A DNA stretch of 64,000 nucleotides from Rapana venosa (Eukaryota > Mollusca > Gastropoda > Neogastropoda > Muricidae): contig CM054158.1 in assembly GCA_028751875.1 (NCBI GenBank), positions 6,106,082 to 6,170,081 on the forward strand, read 5' to 3'. Below are positions 43,401 through 51,490 of this stretch, one piece after another. How positions within the stretch are numbered: the stretch's first letter is position 1; each line of letters opens with the position of its first letter. The translations under genes were made by a program, and so were the position numbers. A model generated the notes under the pieces. That model saw only the letters and a list, made by a program, of their open reading frames with translations, was not told where the DNA came from and ran no database searches.

Positions 43401-45848
43401 AAAAAAAAAATCAAAAAAAAAAAATCATGTTCGCACTACCGATCACTGTTCCACTGTCAGGGCCCCGGATCGATTTTAACACGATAAGCAAAGTTCTTGC
43501 GGTGCATAAATATCATGATTAGGTAAACACTATTTCTTGACATTAGTTTTCAAAAAATAAGGAGTTTGTATCGCTTTATCGGTCACCAAATACTCGGAAA
43601 AGTTCAGCGACAGGATCGACGCCATCGCGACCGTCATGGCGGAATGTGCGAAGTGGTGGCTTTCTATGACAAAAATACAAAGATCGCTTGATTTCATGTG
43701 ATGCAAAGTACTCAGCAGCATAGCGATTTGACTCAACAACAGTTATTTCGAAGCCTCGTTGCGTCAAAATAAAGTAAAACAATCTGTGACGTCGAAATCG
43801 CCGAGTAGCGAAAAAGTCCATCCAGCAAAACTAGCACCGCTCGATTCAGTCCGATCGCGATCGATTTTTACCAAGTTTTTCCAAAATATTCCACAATCCT
43901 TACCTCATCGTCTCTCTCATTGTTTATTTCAACCAAGTCCAGCCTCTAAAACTCCTCCTCGCTGTCAATTTTGTAAAAAAGCTCGAAAAACGCTTGAAGA
44001 AATTCTAGTGCAAACGCTGGCCGCCATTTTTGTTGAAGACGATCTCGGCTGGTCCGAAAAAAAATTAAAATACACTCTTAACCAATCAGATTCTTCGTTG
44101 CTTGTGTGTGTCAAACGACCTTCACCCCTTTCTGCGGGCCTACAACGGCCTTAACATTCATTGGCTGACCTTTGAAAGCGAAAGTAAGCTTTCAACTATG
44201 ACCACCCATGTCATCCTGGAATATTCCGGGATCCGCCACACAGCCTAGACCCGCCTTTCCCGGAATATTCCGGGAACCGCGCCACTAGGGTTAACATGTT
44301 GAATCTTGCATATTTTTGCAGTTAACTGGAAACGCATACACATGCACACACAGAGATCAAACCGAGATCAGAATGGTTTTCCAGGGGAAGCGGTAAGAAG
44401 AATGTATCCAACAAAGATTCTGAAGGGTATATTCAACAAGGACTATTTGGCACATCTTTCTGTTCGTGATTAAAAAGAGATTGGGTTTGGCGTTGAATTT
44501 CCCCCAGGTGTACTTGTTTTCTCACTAAGCTTGCCCATCCAAGCTTATATACCCTTCATGAGTCTGTTGTCTGTTGCAGAGCTACGATGAATGCTACCGT
44601 TGTCATCGTTCTGGTCACTGGGCTAGGGATTGTCCCGATGACAGATGGGGTGGTGGTGGTGGTGGCGGCGGCGGCGGCGGCTTCCGTAACAGCAGATCTT
44701 ATCGTCGTGGTTATTCTCCTCCTCGCAGGAGGCGAAGGTAACTCATGCTGTACTTTTTTATGAATGTTTTATTTGGTTGTATGTATATATGTACTTGGGT
44801 AAGCAAGTGATCAAAAGTCCAAACTTAACTACTGAAAAAGACTAGTATCTCTAAAATGTAAAGTGGCTCCAAACTGGGTCCAGCAAATAACAACCCCTCC
44901 CTCTTTTTTTGTTGTTCTTCTTTTTAAAAGTCTAGAATTGGACTTGTTTGTTGTTGTTTAAATCACCCCTGCAAGCAATTTTCTGTAGATATGTGTAGGA
45001 CAGAGGTTCATTGACAGTCATGAAATTAATGAGAAGCAGCTTAAACATTTTTGGACAGTAGAGTCCTATCACACCCATGGCGTAGGGAAAAGATGAACAG
45101 GTTTTTTTTCTTTTCTTAAATGACCATTTAATTGATAGAGTGGGAAATCAGTCTTCTTATATTGTTTTCCAGTATGCTTTAACTCTTGATCTCATAAACC
45201 ACATGAAAACGCAGTAACTTTATTCATGAACCACACGAAAAGGCAGTACCATCATGCCATACTTAAATTAACTTTGACACATGATACAAACATGTAAGAA
45301 AAATAATGCAACATATGTAACAATCATTTGCGAACATCTCATGCAGATCTGTTGTATAGTATGAGAGAGATTTCATTTTTAACATATCTCTCCATTTCAG
45401 CTCATTTTGGCCAAATCCTTCAATGAATAGGAAGTTGATAGTGTCAGTTTTCTATACGAGACTAATAGTTAATTTGTGCATGTCTGTTATCCACAGTTAT
45501 TCCAGATCAAGGTCTCGAGAGCGCCGCAGGCGTTCAAGGTCAAGATCAAGGGATCGACGTCGGCGTTCACGATCTCGTGACCGCCGCAGCCGATCTCGCA
45601 GCAAGAGCCATGAGCGCAAGTCCTCGCGAAGAAAGTCCCACGATCGCAAGGATAGCAAGTCCAGGGATAGAAAGTCCGGCAGCAAGTCCAGAAGCCGCTC
45701 CCGATCCAAGTCCAAATCTCACTCCAGGTCCAAATCACGGAGCCGATCTCCAGAGCAGCAGAATGGAAATGGAGATGGTGGTGATGTGGGCCAACAGGAG
45801 GAAGGAGGTGGAAGCCCAGCCAGGAGCCATTCAGGCAGCCCCAACTGA
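20071..45848 (+). CDS. SR-family splicing factor: RRM, CCHC zinc knuckle, RS domain
   Basis: This is a nuclear pre-mRNA splicing factor that binds exonic enhancers through its RRM and recruits spliceosome parts through the phosphorylated RS tail. Coding exons are 20071-20188, a probable microexon 27212-27223, 28876-28916, 39470-39556, 44354-44392, 44580-44737 and 45497-45848. All are in phase: 268 aa with the microexon, 264 without. Domains in order: RRM (RNP2 LFVGRL at 8-13, RNP1 AYAFVDFE), CX2CX4HX4C knuckle (Cys104, Cys107, His112, Cys117), an 11-glycine run at 123-133, and an RS domain ending PARSHSGSPN. RRM plus one knuckle matches SRSF7, but RRM motifs VGRL, TRTRDLE and GHWARDC look closer to plant RS2Z proteins. 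The in-frame ATG at 20011 could add 20 residues; 20071 is preferred because MSR is the usual start of the family. Confidence 0.95.
20189..22366. other. SR gene intron 1, first part, nothing recognised
   Basis: AT-rich intron sequence. A moderately GC-rich stretch at 21530-22320 has short frames on both strands but no family I can name. Confidence 0.5.
22389..24927 (+). mobile_element. Non-LTR retrotransposon (APE plus RT), 5' truncated, frameshifted
   Basis: Sense to the SR gene, within its first intron. The endonuclease C-half is visible (GDWNAK, then in another frame NQIDYILS and GSDHDLVLT). The RT follows: KGKSPGIDNIPAELIKNGG, NYRTISLISH, EEQAGFRPKRST, FIDFKKAFDRVWHG, GVRQGCLLSP and the catalytic FADDID in place of the usual YADD/FADD. 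The C-terminal part has FKYLGSILTKDG and HTTRHNTLAKTILQGTVEG, ending TGA near 24927. At least four frame breaks (near 22470, 22850, 23200, 24060) make it inactive. It is better preserved than the copy at 4633 and belongs to another family. Confidence 0.9.
24930..26278. other. SR gene intron 1, nothing recognised
   Basis: AT-rich, no coding or repeat family seen apart from simple A/T runs. Confidence 0.5.
26279..26574 (+). repeat. Tandem duplication, unit about 147 bp
   Basis: The block from CATTGAGTTAACCCTTTACC to TCCTGTTTTTTTCGGG occurs twice. The first copy (26279-26420) has an extra GTTCTCCTTCGGA that the second (26427-26560) lacks. The copies are otherwise almost identical, so the event is recent. 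Confidence 0.85.
27212..27223 (+). CDS. SR gene 12-nt microexon (probable)
   Basis: A 20-nt T tract and CTGTTTCAG precede the 12-nt unit GAGTCGAAGTTG, followed by donor GTGAGA. It inserts four codons without shifting the frame, giving VKYGVEVAYAFVDF instead of VKYAYAFVDF. Related invertebrate proteins, as I recall them, have four residues at this place (a GTGM-like insert), which supports routine inclusion. Transcript data would settle it. Confidence 0.6.
28090..28395 (-). repeat. tRNA-derived SINE, family D, copy 1
   Basis: On the minus strand: head AGGCACCGTGGTCAAGTGGT, B box GGTTCGATCCCC, then GAAAGACACTTTACTCCTAT, GTGGGTACCAGCTCTGCTGG and GGCCTTCTGGCTCGAAAGAA. The copy at 57388 is nearly the same. 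Confidence 0.85.
28400..28492 (-). repeat. SINE family A head fragment
   Basis: On the minus strand GGTGGCAGGACGGTTAAGAC, ATTCACCTGCCTAAAAAC and GCAAGGTTCTGGG resemble the head at 3520. Confidence 0.55.
28876..28916 (+). CDS. SR gene exon with RNP1
   Basis: 41 nt after TTATTTTCAG, donor GTAAGA. It completes an Ala codon and encodes YAFVDFEDYRDAE, the RNP1 strand of the RRM. Ends in phase 0. Confidence 0.93.
29452..29660. repeat. (C)n tract and long (CA)n microsatellite
   Basis: A run of about 20 C ends near 29472. A (CA)n of about 36 units runs 29588-29659 with single interruptions. Confidence 0.95.
29757..30062 (+). repeat. Diverged tandem duplication, unit about 155 bp
   Basis: GGAGTATTCATGAAGGAATA, AAAGCAATCTCCATAGGTAA and GATAATTGTTGGAAG recur as GGAGTATTCTTAAAGGAATA, AAAGCAATCTCCATTGGTAA and GAAATTGTTGGAAGG. 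Older than the duplication at 26279. Confidence 0.75.
30361..30830. other. GC-rich island of unknown nature in an AT-rich intron
   Basis: About 470 bp with sharply different composition, rich in CCA, GCC and CAAAGCC words. The minus strand is open for 128 codons but has no recognisable domain. It could be the 5' region of a retroelement not otherwise seen here. Confidence 0.4.
31104..31358 (+). repeat. Three poly-G tracts
   Basis: Runs of 13 (31104-31116), 18 (31246-31263) and 21 G (31338-31358) in the sense strand of the SR pre-mRNA. Further G runs lie near 30160-30172, 34071-34084 and 34530-34543. Confidence 0.9.
31640..32340. mobile_element. TTAA-flanked inverted-repeat element (piggyBac-type MITE), copy 2
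   Basis: Perfect TTAA at both ends (31640-31643 and 32337-32340) enclose 693 bp homologous to 2054-2767. Termini CCTCTTAACTGCCCAGTGC and, reversed, CCACTAGACTGCCCCACCC. No transposase coding. Confidence 0.85.
32637..32960 (+). repeat. (CT)n tract followed by SINE family A
   Basis: Interrupted (CT)n at 32637-32690. The SINE body follows: ATTGCGCTAGTGATCTGACA, GCCCAGGTTCAAGCC, GAGACTATGATAAACTGGGA, GAACATCTTACACGCACG and CAGAAAAGTAGGCCATTTTG. Confidence 0.7.
32960..34150. other. Unassigned intron sequence with moderate ORFs
   Basis: 33150-33960 is less AT-rich and open in short stretches on both strands, but I recognise no domain. A G run follows at 34071-34084. Confidence 0.4.
34155..34520. 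repeat. (CT)n tracts with a duplicated interval
   Basis: (CT)n at 34158-34205, 34318-34396 and 34492-34513. The segments between them repeat the phrase AAACAAGACTT, GGCTTTAACT and GTAGATCTA, so a unit has been duplicated two or three times. The phrase TTTGATATTGGCTTTTAC recurs at 34565 and 36772. Confidence 0.75.
34680..35570 (+). pseudogene. Unrecognised coding-like region in several frames
   Basis: From ATG at 34679, one frame reads MSVTGLPATVITTLNALL through ISSWKVAGG. It then continues in the frame of 34833 with MADPVLNRNSRVQYYRKKP and on to KEADKPKKDR. It continues in a third frame (34940-35263) rich in Ser, Asp, Glu and Cys, and then in another with LPEERVRLARLRKGKQ and ERELHHLRDLIRSYMG to about 35573. 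Each change of frame needs a small indel. No intron signals separate the parts, and AATAAA follows at 35752. This could be a decayed intronless gene, a retroelement ORF1, or a host multi-copy gene with errors. I cannot name it. Confidence 0.4.
35800..36745 (+). mobile_element. LINE C-terminal region and 3'UTR, decayed
   Basis: Frames contain FLGLDRRTPNDLVYSETNRY, RYWIKILHMNESRLP and, after stops, PEDEVHFVLCCPVFEDVRQN, a Cys/His segment typical of the extreme C-terminus of some LINE polyproteins. The 3'UTR ends GGGCTAATGGCCTTTTTGTG and AATAAA. A (TC)n tract at 35769-35802 marks its 5' edge. Confidence 0.7.
36838..37625 (+). mobile_element. LINE C-terminal fragment with TTGAC-type tail
   Basis: Open to TGA at 37152 with SSLWYNNLSVKNKNGLQRIV and RKATAILADPSHALFPEF, a pattern typical of the end of Rex/CR1-like ORF2. 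The 3'UTR holds (TG)n/(CG)n stretches and ends GATTAAAGTGTTTTTGACTT followed by TTGAC repeats (to 37625). Confidence 0.75.
37626..39469. other. SR gene intron, nothing recognised
   Basis: No coding or repeat family seen beyond a (CA)n at 39141-39154 and short CT-rich sequence at 37620-37700. Confidence 0.5.
39470..39556 (+). CDS. SR gene exon, RRM C-half
   Basis: 87 nt after TTTAAAACAG, donor GTAAGT. Encodes DCIKYENGRDVCGSS and IIVEWAKGSPRRPL, the last helix and strand of the RRM. Phase 0 at both ends. Confidence 0.93.
39790..40310 (+). mobile_element. LINE C-terminal fragment, decayed
   Basis: Two frames carry DNKLNFNANTAFIHKKCQG and then CLQKLRSLNVKKDIMCLFY, SFVESVLSYRFLCWFG and LNVKNKNVLKKVVNVCGKI. 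This is the same family type as 36838, broken by one frameshift near 39960. It begins 234 bp after the SR exon at 39470-39556. Confidence 0.75.
40423..40482. repeat. (GA)n(GT)n compound microsatellite
   Basis: GA run 40423-40448 joined to GT run 40449-40480. Confidence 0.95.
40849..41961. mobile_element. TTAA-flanked element, 1.1 kb (piggyBac-type MITE), copy A
   Basis: TTAA at 40849-40852 and 41958-41961 enclose 1105 bp. Termini CCCTAGTAGCGC and, reversed, CCCTAGTGGCGC form 12-bp inverted repeats with one mismatch. The palindrome CCGGAATATTCCGG occurs twice near the right end (41884-41897 and 41927-41940). ORFs up to 131 codons exist but show no transposase features. Copy B at 43180 is about 99% identical by eye. 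Confidence 0.9.
42105..42965 (+). repeat. Long tRNA-headed retroposon (about 860 bp), copy 1
   Basis: The tRNA-like head GCCATGGTGCAGTGGTTAGC (A box) and GGGTTCGATTCCC (B box) lead into a body unlike the other SINEs, with marker blocks CAACCCTGTCAAGTAGTCTC, GTGACCCAGCAGCAGTGCAG and TGGCTGTGGCGGGGAGATTG. It ends in A-rich GCAAAAAAAATAACAAACAA. Other copies: 47600-48260 and, reversed, 60440-61285. The length is unusual for a SINE. Confidence 0.8.
43180..44294. mobile_element. TTAA-flanked element, 1.1 kb (piggyBac-type MITE), copy B
   Basis: TTAA at 43180-43183 and 44291-44294 enclose 1107 bp that differ from copy A at roughly a dozen positions. Same termini and subterminal palindromes, though the first palindrome has one changed base. 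Only 59 bp separate its right TTAA site from the SR-gene exon at 44354. Confidence 0.9.
44354..44392 (+). CDS. SR gene 39-nt linker exon
   Basis: After CACACACAG, 13 codons (RSNRDQNGFPGEA), donor GTAAGA. Only this acceptor keeps the knuckle and RS frames. A stronger-looking acceptor TATTTTTGCAG lies 32 nt upstream and would change the frame. A 1.1 kb TTAA element ends just upstream: its right TTAA site closes at 44294, 59 bp before the exon. Confidence 0.8.
44580..44737 (+). CDS. SR gene zinc-knuckle and glycine exon
   Basis: 158 nt after CTGTTGCAG, donor GTAACT. Encodes CYRCHRSGHWARDC, then a (GGT)5(GGC)6 tract giving 11 glycines, then an RS-like start. Confidence 0.93.
44738..45496. other. 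SR gene last intron, nothing recognised
   Basis: AT-rich; the frame of the RS exon stays open upstream to 45423, so retention of the intron's end would add in-frame residues. Confidence 0.5.
45497..45848 (+). CDS. SR gene terminal coding exon (RS domain)
   Basis: After TTATCCACAG the exon encodes repeated RS, RRRS, SKS and SRS dipeptides, then an acidic/glycine piece (GNGDGGDVGQQEEGGG) and a stop TGA at 45846-45848. Long antisense ORFs here come from the RS codon bias. Confidence 0.95.
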
Positions 45849-47040
45849 TAACAGCCAAAGCTGGCAGGGTAATTTTAGTCTGGGAGTGCGTGTATAGTAG
45901 GGTGAAGGAGAAATTGTTCTCTGCTTTTCTCCCATGATGGGCGGGCAGGGGGCAAAGGAAGTTCTTGGCGTCATTTTGTCATGCATGTTCATTTGTATTT
46001 TGTTTACAGCTTGTTTCTCATTTTTATTTTACCAGCGTTACAATTGAGAGACAGATGACAGTTAGCTGATGTGACAAATTAAGAGTACATTGGTGTGACT
46101 AATCTAGTGAAAATGTTGATTGTCCTGGATGAACTGATGGCATTACTTTCAGGTATAAAAAAGAAGGGGGAAAAGCAACCTATCTGTGGAATAAAACCCA
46201 ACAGAAAGGAAAAGAGAATATTCTGTCAAAATGATAAAAGATGCAATCTTGCAGGTAGTACCTGAAGGGGAAAAAAGTGTTGATGCTGATCTGAATACAA
46301 GAAAGAGATTGTTTCATTACTCCAAAAGTACTGCCACAAGGTTAATCTTTCCAGAAATGACTGGTAATTTACTTTTTAATAAGTGATGAGTTTATTATTG
46401 TTTTTTCCCATTCCACTTTTTCCATTATACTCTGTAACCTGACCTCAAGAACTTTGGGAAATGACTATCAGAATTTCATGCACGTCCAGATTGCAGCTTG
46501 AACACATGCAGTTAAGGATACTCATTGCTTCTCTCTCTTGCCCACTTTTGCCTAGTTTTATGATCTTTTGAGGCAAAATTTTTATTTTTTAAGTTGATGG
46601 GATGTATTGAAAGCACTTACCCTTTCTGTTTCTTTGAGAACTGGACAGATTAATGGGTGGACATTTTTTTTTAGTTGTTTGGTACCAAACCATTGGTGCT
46701 CACTTGCCAAGTAGGTTTTGGGGGGGAGGTGGAGGTAGCTGTCCCCATTTTTTCAGATTTGTAATTCTGTTGTATTTTTTATGTTGAGGGGTTTTAGCTT
46801 TTTTTTTTCCTTTTAGAATTTGAAAAACGCAAGTACACACACGCTGTTAATAAAAAATTTGGGGTGGGGGAGGGGGGGTGGTACTTTTCCCACCATTTCC
46901 TTTTTGGGGATCCTGTGTTTACAACCATCGTAAGTATTGATGAATGTGCTTAAAAGCTATATGATTACATTTAGAGCTTTGTTTTGCCTGTGCTGTATTG
47001 TTTTATGTTGATTTTCAATAAAACTTCACATTGTCACACA
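45849..47040 (+). other. SR gene 3'UTR
   Basis: Roughly 1.2 kb, T- and G-rich, no repeats of the families seen elsewhere. The best polyadenylation signal is AATAAA at 47017-47022; another AATAAA lies at 46191. Confidence 0.65.
47017..47022 (+). terminator. Polyadenylation signal of the SR gene (likely)
   Basis: AATAAA within TTTTCAATAAAACTTCAC, about 1.17 kb after the stop. Cleavage would fall near 47040. Confidence 0.55.
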
Positions 47041-47599
47041 CATGTATGCGAGTTGAGTGTGTTGCTGAGATTGGAATTGCAAGGAGCTCATCCACTGAAT
47101 AAACTAAAAGCTGATCTAAGATTTTCCATGGACTTATGGTTGAAACTGTGCAGCTGTACTTCCATTATTGTACATAAATGATATTCCTTAAAAGTTATTT
47201 CAAGACCTTGGAAAGTCTTTAAAAATCAGACGTGTGCCTCCAGGTACTTAAAAAGTGCTTAGACTTCACTTTTAGACTTAAATGAAGCGTATAGTTGATT
47301 ATTTTGATGATTTTTGACATGTATGAAAGACTAGCGAGCAGTGGGAGCATTATGTGAATGCCAGAAAAAAGTGCCGAAAGGAAAGGTTTTTTGGGGGGGT
47401 GGGTGGGACTCTATGTATGTTAGAGGCCAGTGCAAAGTGCCAGTGATGGGTATCTGATTTCATGAAAGGGAACAGCATCCCTACAGCAGAAGGGGGTTGT
47501 AGGGAAGGGGGAGAGCAGATAGGGATAGCTATCGACACTGGCATAATTACCTGTTGAACTCTTCCTCCTTTCTCCACGATCCAGTTGAGCTTCATCCAC

Positions 47600-48260
47600 T
47601 TAGTGGCTGTGAGTTTGAGAGTGTTGCTCAAATAACCTGATCAACTCTGGAGGTGTCTGTATCGCTCTGGCCTGGTTGATGCCAGGATATATTTTGATAG
47701 CAAGCAAAGAGTACAACCCTGTCAAGTAGTCTCAAAGCATATGCACTTCCATAGCAGCATCACGTCATCCTCCTTATCATTGATGATCATGTTAAAAAAA
47801 GTTTTTTTTTTAAAAGCCGTTTTGGATTCAGTGTCCCCAGTTCATCTGGTATGGTGACATATCGGTTTCTCCATACACTTCGGTGTTTGTGTTCAAGCCT
47901 TTTGAGGTTGGAGGTCCACAGGGGACAGTCCTTGGAGGGATATTGTAGTGGTCGCCACCTTGGGTGGGCGATGCACTTGGTCTGACTGTGACCTTGCTAA
48001 TACTGTCCTTAGTAGGTGGTGTCCTGTGCATGTTAGCTCAGAACTTACACCACTGTACACCACCAAAGTGACCCAGCTGCAGTGCAGGGCCCCTCTGGCT
48101 GGTGGCCCCATGGCAGTCTGATATTTATAGGTTCCTTGTGGTCTTCCAACCCTGAGGATGCGACATAATGAATCTGAGTATGGCTGTGGCGGGGAGATTG
48201 AAATGAGCGGTGCGGGAACAGCAGGACAGGAATGTCATAAAAGATGAGGTAGCAAAAAAA
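47600..48260 (+). repeat. Long tRNA-headed retroposon, copy 2 (5' truncated)
   Basis: Starts within the body (GAGAGTGTTGCTCAAATAAC), includes CAACCCTGTCAAGTAGTCTC, GTGACCCAGCTGCAGTGCAG and TGGCTGTGGCGGGGAGATTG, ends in an A tail near 48265. The tRNA head is missing. Confidence 0.8.
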
Positions 48261-48334
48261 AAAAAGAAAAAAGTTTGACATAACTTACACACACATAGAG
48301 GGTTTGAGAGAGAAACAGACCTGCACACGCACAC

Positions 48335-48605
48335 ACGAAGTGTTAGTAAGTGGTGGTCTGGGTGCTAGTCTCCCAGAAGAAACGATAAACTGAGGTCCTG
48401 TGTGCGGCACACATTTACTGCATGTAGAAGAACCTATGGTGACGAGAGTTCTCCCTGGCAAAATTATGTAGGGAAAAAGCCACTGATGGATATACAAATA
48501 GCCTACATGCAGACAGGAAAAAAATGGTTGGCACTGCTCTTGTGGCAACACATTCTCCCAGAGAGAGCAGCCTGAATTTTACAGAGAGAAATCTGTGGCA
48601 CATGT
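48335..48605 (+). repeat. SINE family B, headless
   Basis: GGTGGTCTGGGTGCTAGTCT, GAAACGATAAACTGAGGTCC, TCTCCCTGGCAAAATTATG and TCTCCCAGAGAGAGCAGCC. The family B (ATT)n tail is absent. Confidence 0.75.
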
Positions 48606-49595
48606 CAATACAAAAATAAAAAATATTCTTTCTGCACGTTTCTCAAGAATATATAAATAATCAAGTTCATACGTAATATCACCCTCCACCACAAAAGAAG
48701 TTGCACCTGACCTACTTCTCTGCTAGAAGCCTTTTTAGAGGCATGTGGGGTCAAGTTAATTTGGATTGATTTATAAAACTTTTTTTTTCTACCTTGTACA
48801 GAAATATCTAGGCAATTTTGTTTACTTGGGATTTGAAAATGCGTTGACAAACACCCACCCAACCCCTCATCCAGACCACCTATTATGATGAAAATTTGTC
48901 AACTATTCATTTTTTTCAGATGCGATCTTATCACTTTGTAGTAGCACAACAGAAAAACTAAAAATCTTATATATAAAAACAAAAGCCAACCAACCAAACA
49001 AAAAAAACCTTATTTTTCTCAGGTGTATAGCATTTGATTTTCAATTTATTGTCTTATTTTCAACCTGTTGAAGGATAGTTGTCACCATGTTGAATAGTGT
49101 TGTTGCCAGACTTTGGCAAAAAATGTGTAGAAACCACAGGAGCTGTCCATTTTTCCTGAGAGCTATCCATGGTACCTTTTTCTTGTCCTTTTAAAAGCTG
49201 CGCTACTATACATTCACATCCCTTTTTTTTTCCCTTCACAAAGACAGAAAAACACATGTAGGTTAGGCTGGTAGGCTTCTGTGAATTTATATGCTTAGTG
49301 GTGGCCTGCTTTTGCAAAGACGGAAGAAAATCCTCTCGCATGGTTAGGTTGGTTTGAATTTATATTGTAAGAGTGGAGGTACTCTTGGGAGTGCGTTAAC
49401 AAGCCTAGAGTGATTGATGGCCGATACTTTCAGATGTACAGTGCAATCATTACCTTTGATGAGGCGCTGTGTCGGAATAAAATGCAGATATAAGCCTCTT
49501 GTATTGCTTTGTTGCCTTCAGATATTGATATAATTTTTCCTGCTGCTGAAGTACATATATATATATTTACTCTGTACTAGAGAAAAGCATTAAAA
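48606..49595. other. Intergenic, nothing recognised
   Basis: AT-rich with short ORFs only. Confidence 0.5.
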
Positions 49596-49599
49596 AAAA

Positions 49600-49880
49600 A
49601 AAATGTTTTAAGGATAATGGAATAAGCACTCGTGTACTTTTTTACATCCAGTTTCCATGTGTATGCAGTTTTACAACTTATGCCTTCCTTTCCCACAGGC
49701 ACACAATGGCCTACTCTTCCAAAAAGTGGAACAGGTTTTAACATGTGCGCAAGATGTTCTGCATGCATTTGCACACAGGACCTCAGTTTAGTCTCATCCA
49801 AAGGACTTTTAGGGGGAGTGGAGTCAGCAGCACTGATGTTAATTCCAGAGGAAAAATCCTCTTGAACAAGAATGAAGGGC
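49600..49880 (-). repeat. SINE family A with short 3' module
   Basis: Read on the minus strand, the body TGAGACTAAACTGAGGTCC and GAACATCTTGCGCACATG leads to GAGTAGGCCATTGTGTGCC and a 3' end GTGCTTATTCCATTATCC plus A tail. The end differs from that of the copies at 204 and 3520. Confidence 0.75.
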
Positions 49881-50339
49881 TAGGCAGTGAAGACTGTGGA
49901 TGGTGAGAATCAAAATGAACACTGGAAGGGCAGTTATCTTTTTTTGGCCTTCAAATGTACATCAAACTTTGAGTGAATATATTTTTGGTGATATGGGTAC
50001 TTGCCTTTCAGACAGTGCAACACTAAAAATAGAATTGGTAGCTTTTAGAGAAAACAAAACTTCAACAAGATGAAAAAGATAACATGACAAAAAGTGACTA
50101 AGAAGCAGACATTTATTTATTGGAAATAGATGACGTTACAGTGAAAGATTGAAAATGATAGGCACATTGATATAAAAAATTAACTTTCAAACACAAATTA
50201 TTCATAGATATTCAATTTCTTCTTCCAGAAGCTGCTGAACGACAGCTAGAGCGGCAATGGCAAAAAACAAAAACTGAGATGAACAGCTTTGTAAACAAAT
50301 CAAAGTCAAAACCTTAATCCATTCAGCAAAAACAACAAA

Positions 50340-50990
50340 GTATTACTCTTAAGTTCTGGATGTGATGTCTATGATACCTCTTTTTCCATCACATCCATTC
50401 TTGGATCTGCGAAGGCTAGCCCTCTGCTTTCTATCTACAACCACTCTGAACTTCTATATTTTCTGCATTCTTTTCTGATGAAGTCTGCAACATTCGCTCT
50501 ACTTTGGATCAGACTCCTTTTCAGCCTGCAATTTCTGACCCCCAATTTTCTGGCACTCCTCTCCTTTTCTTTCATTGAGCAAGCAAGAAAAAAATTGCGA
50601 CAATTCTGAAAGAAATGACAATAAAATCATGTGATCTTGATCCTATACCTGCTTCTCTTTTCACTTGGTGCCTTCCACAGCTTATACCCACTATCATAAA
50701 AATATTTAACTCATCACTTCTTTCAGGAATTTTTCCAACAGCTCTCAAAACTGCAATAGTTACACCTCTACTCAAAAAGCAAGACCTGGATCCTAACTGA
50801 AGAATTATAGACCTGTATCAAACCTACCGTTCATCTCTAAAGTCCTTGAAAAAGTTCCGATACAACTCGGCCATCTTCATTCAAGCAGTCTCCTTCCCCC
50901 CTTTTCAATCTGCCTATCACACCAACCACAGCACCAAAACCACCCTAGTCCACACCTTAAACACACCTCTGACTCAGGAAAAATCTCCTC
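50340..50990 (+). mobile_element. CR1/Rex-like LINE, RT N-terminal part, cut by the gap
   Basis: The linker (LGSAKASPLLS) is followed near 50620 by KSCDLDPIPASLFTWCLPQL, FNSSLLSGIFPTALKTAIV, LLKKQDLDPN and, after a frameshift, FQSAYHTNHSTKTTLVHTL, the conserved N-terminal fingers of CR1-group reverse transcriptases. The element runs into the N gap. Confidence 0.8.
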
Positions 50991-51490
50991 NNNNNNNNNN
51001 NNNNNNNNNNNNNNNNNNNNNNNNNNNNNNNNNNNNNNNNNNNNNNNNNNNNNNNNNNNNNNNNNNNNNNNNNNNNNNNNNNNNNNNNNNNNNNNNNNNN
51101 NNNNNNNNNNNNNNNNNNNNNNNNNNNNNNNNNNNNNNNNNNNNNNNNNNNNNNNNNNNNNNNNNNNNNNNNNNNNNNNNNNNNNNNNNNNNNNNNNNNN
51201 NNNNNNNNNNNNNNNNNNNNNNNNNNNNNNNNNNNNNNNNNNNNNNNNNNNNNNNNNNNNNNNNNNNNNNNNNNNNNNNNNNNNNNNNNNNNNNNNNNNN
51301 NNNNNNNNNNNNNNNNNNNNNNNNNNNNNNNNNNNNNNNNNNNNNNNNNNNNNNNNNNNNNNNNNNNNNNNNNNNNNNNNNNNNNNNNNNNNNNNNNNNN
51401 NNNNNNNNNNNNNNNNNNNNNNNNNNNNNNNNNNNNNNNNNNNNNNNNNNNNNNNNNNNNNNNNNNNNNNNNNNNNNNNNNNNNNNNNNN
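50991..51490. other. Assembly gap (500 N)
   Basis: Exactly 500 N, a conventional placeholder, so the true length is unknown. Confidence 1.

Noticed and set aside
45487..45858. Long antisense ORFs opposite the RS exon
   Set aside because: They are expected from Arg/Ser codon bias; there are no splice or promoter signals for a minus-strand gene.
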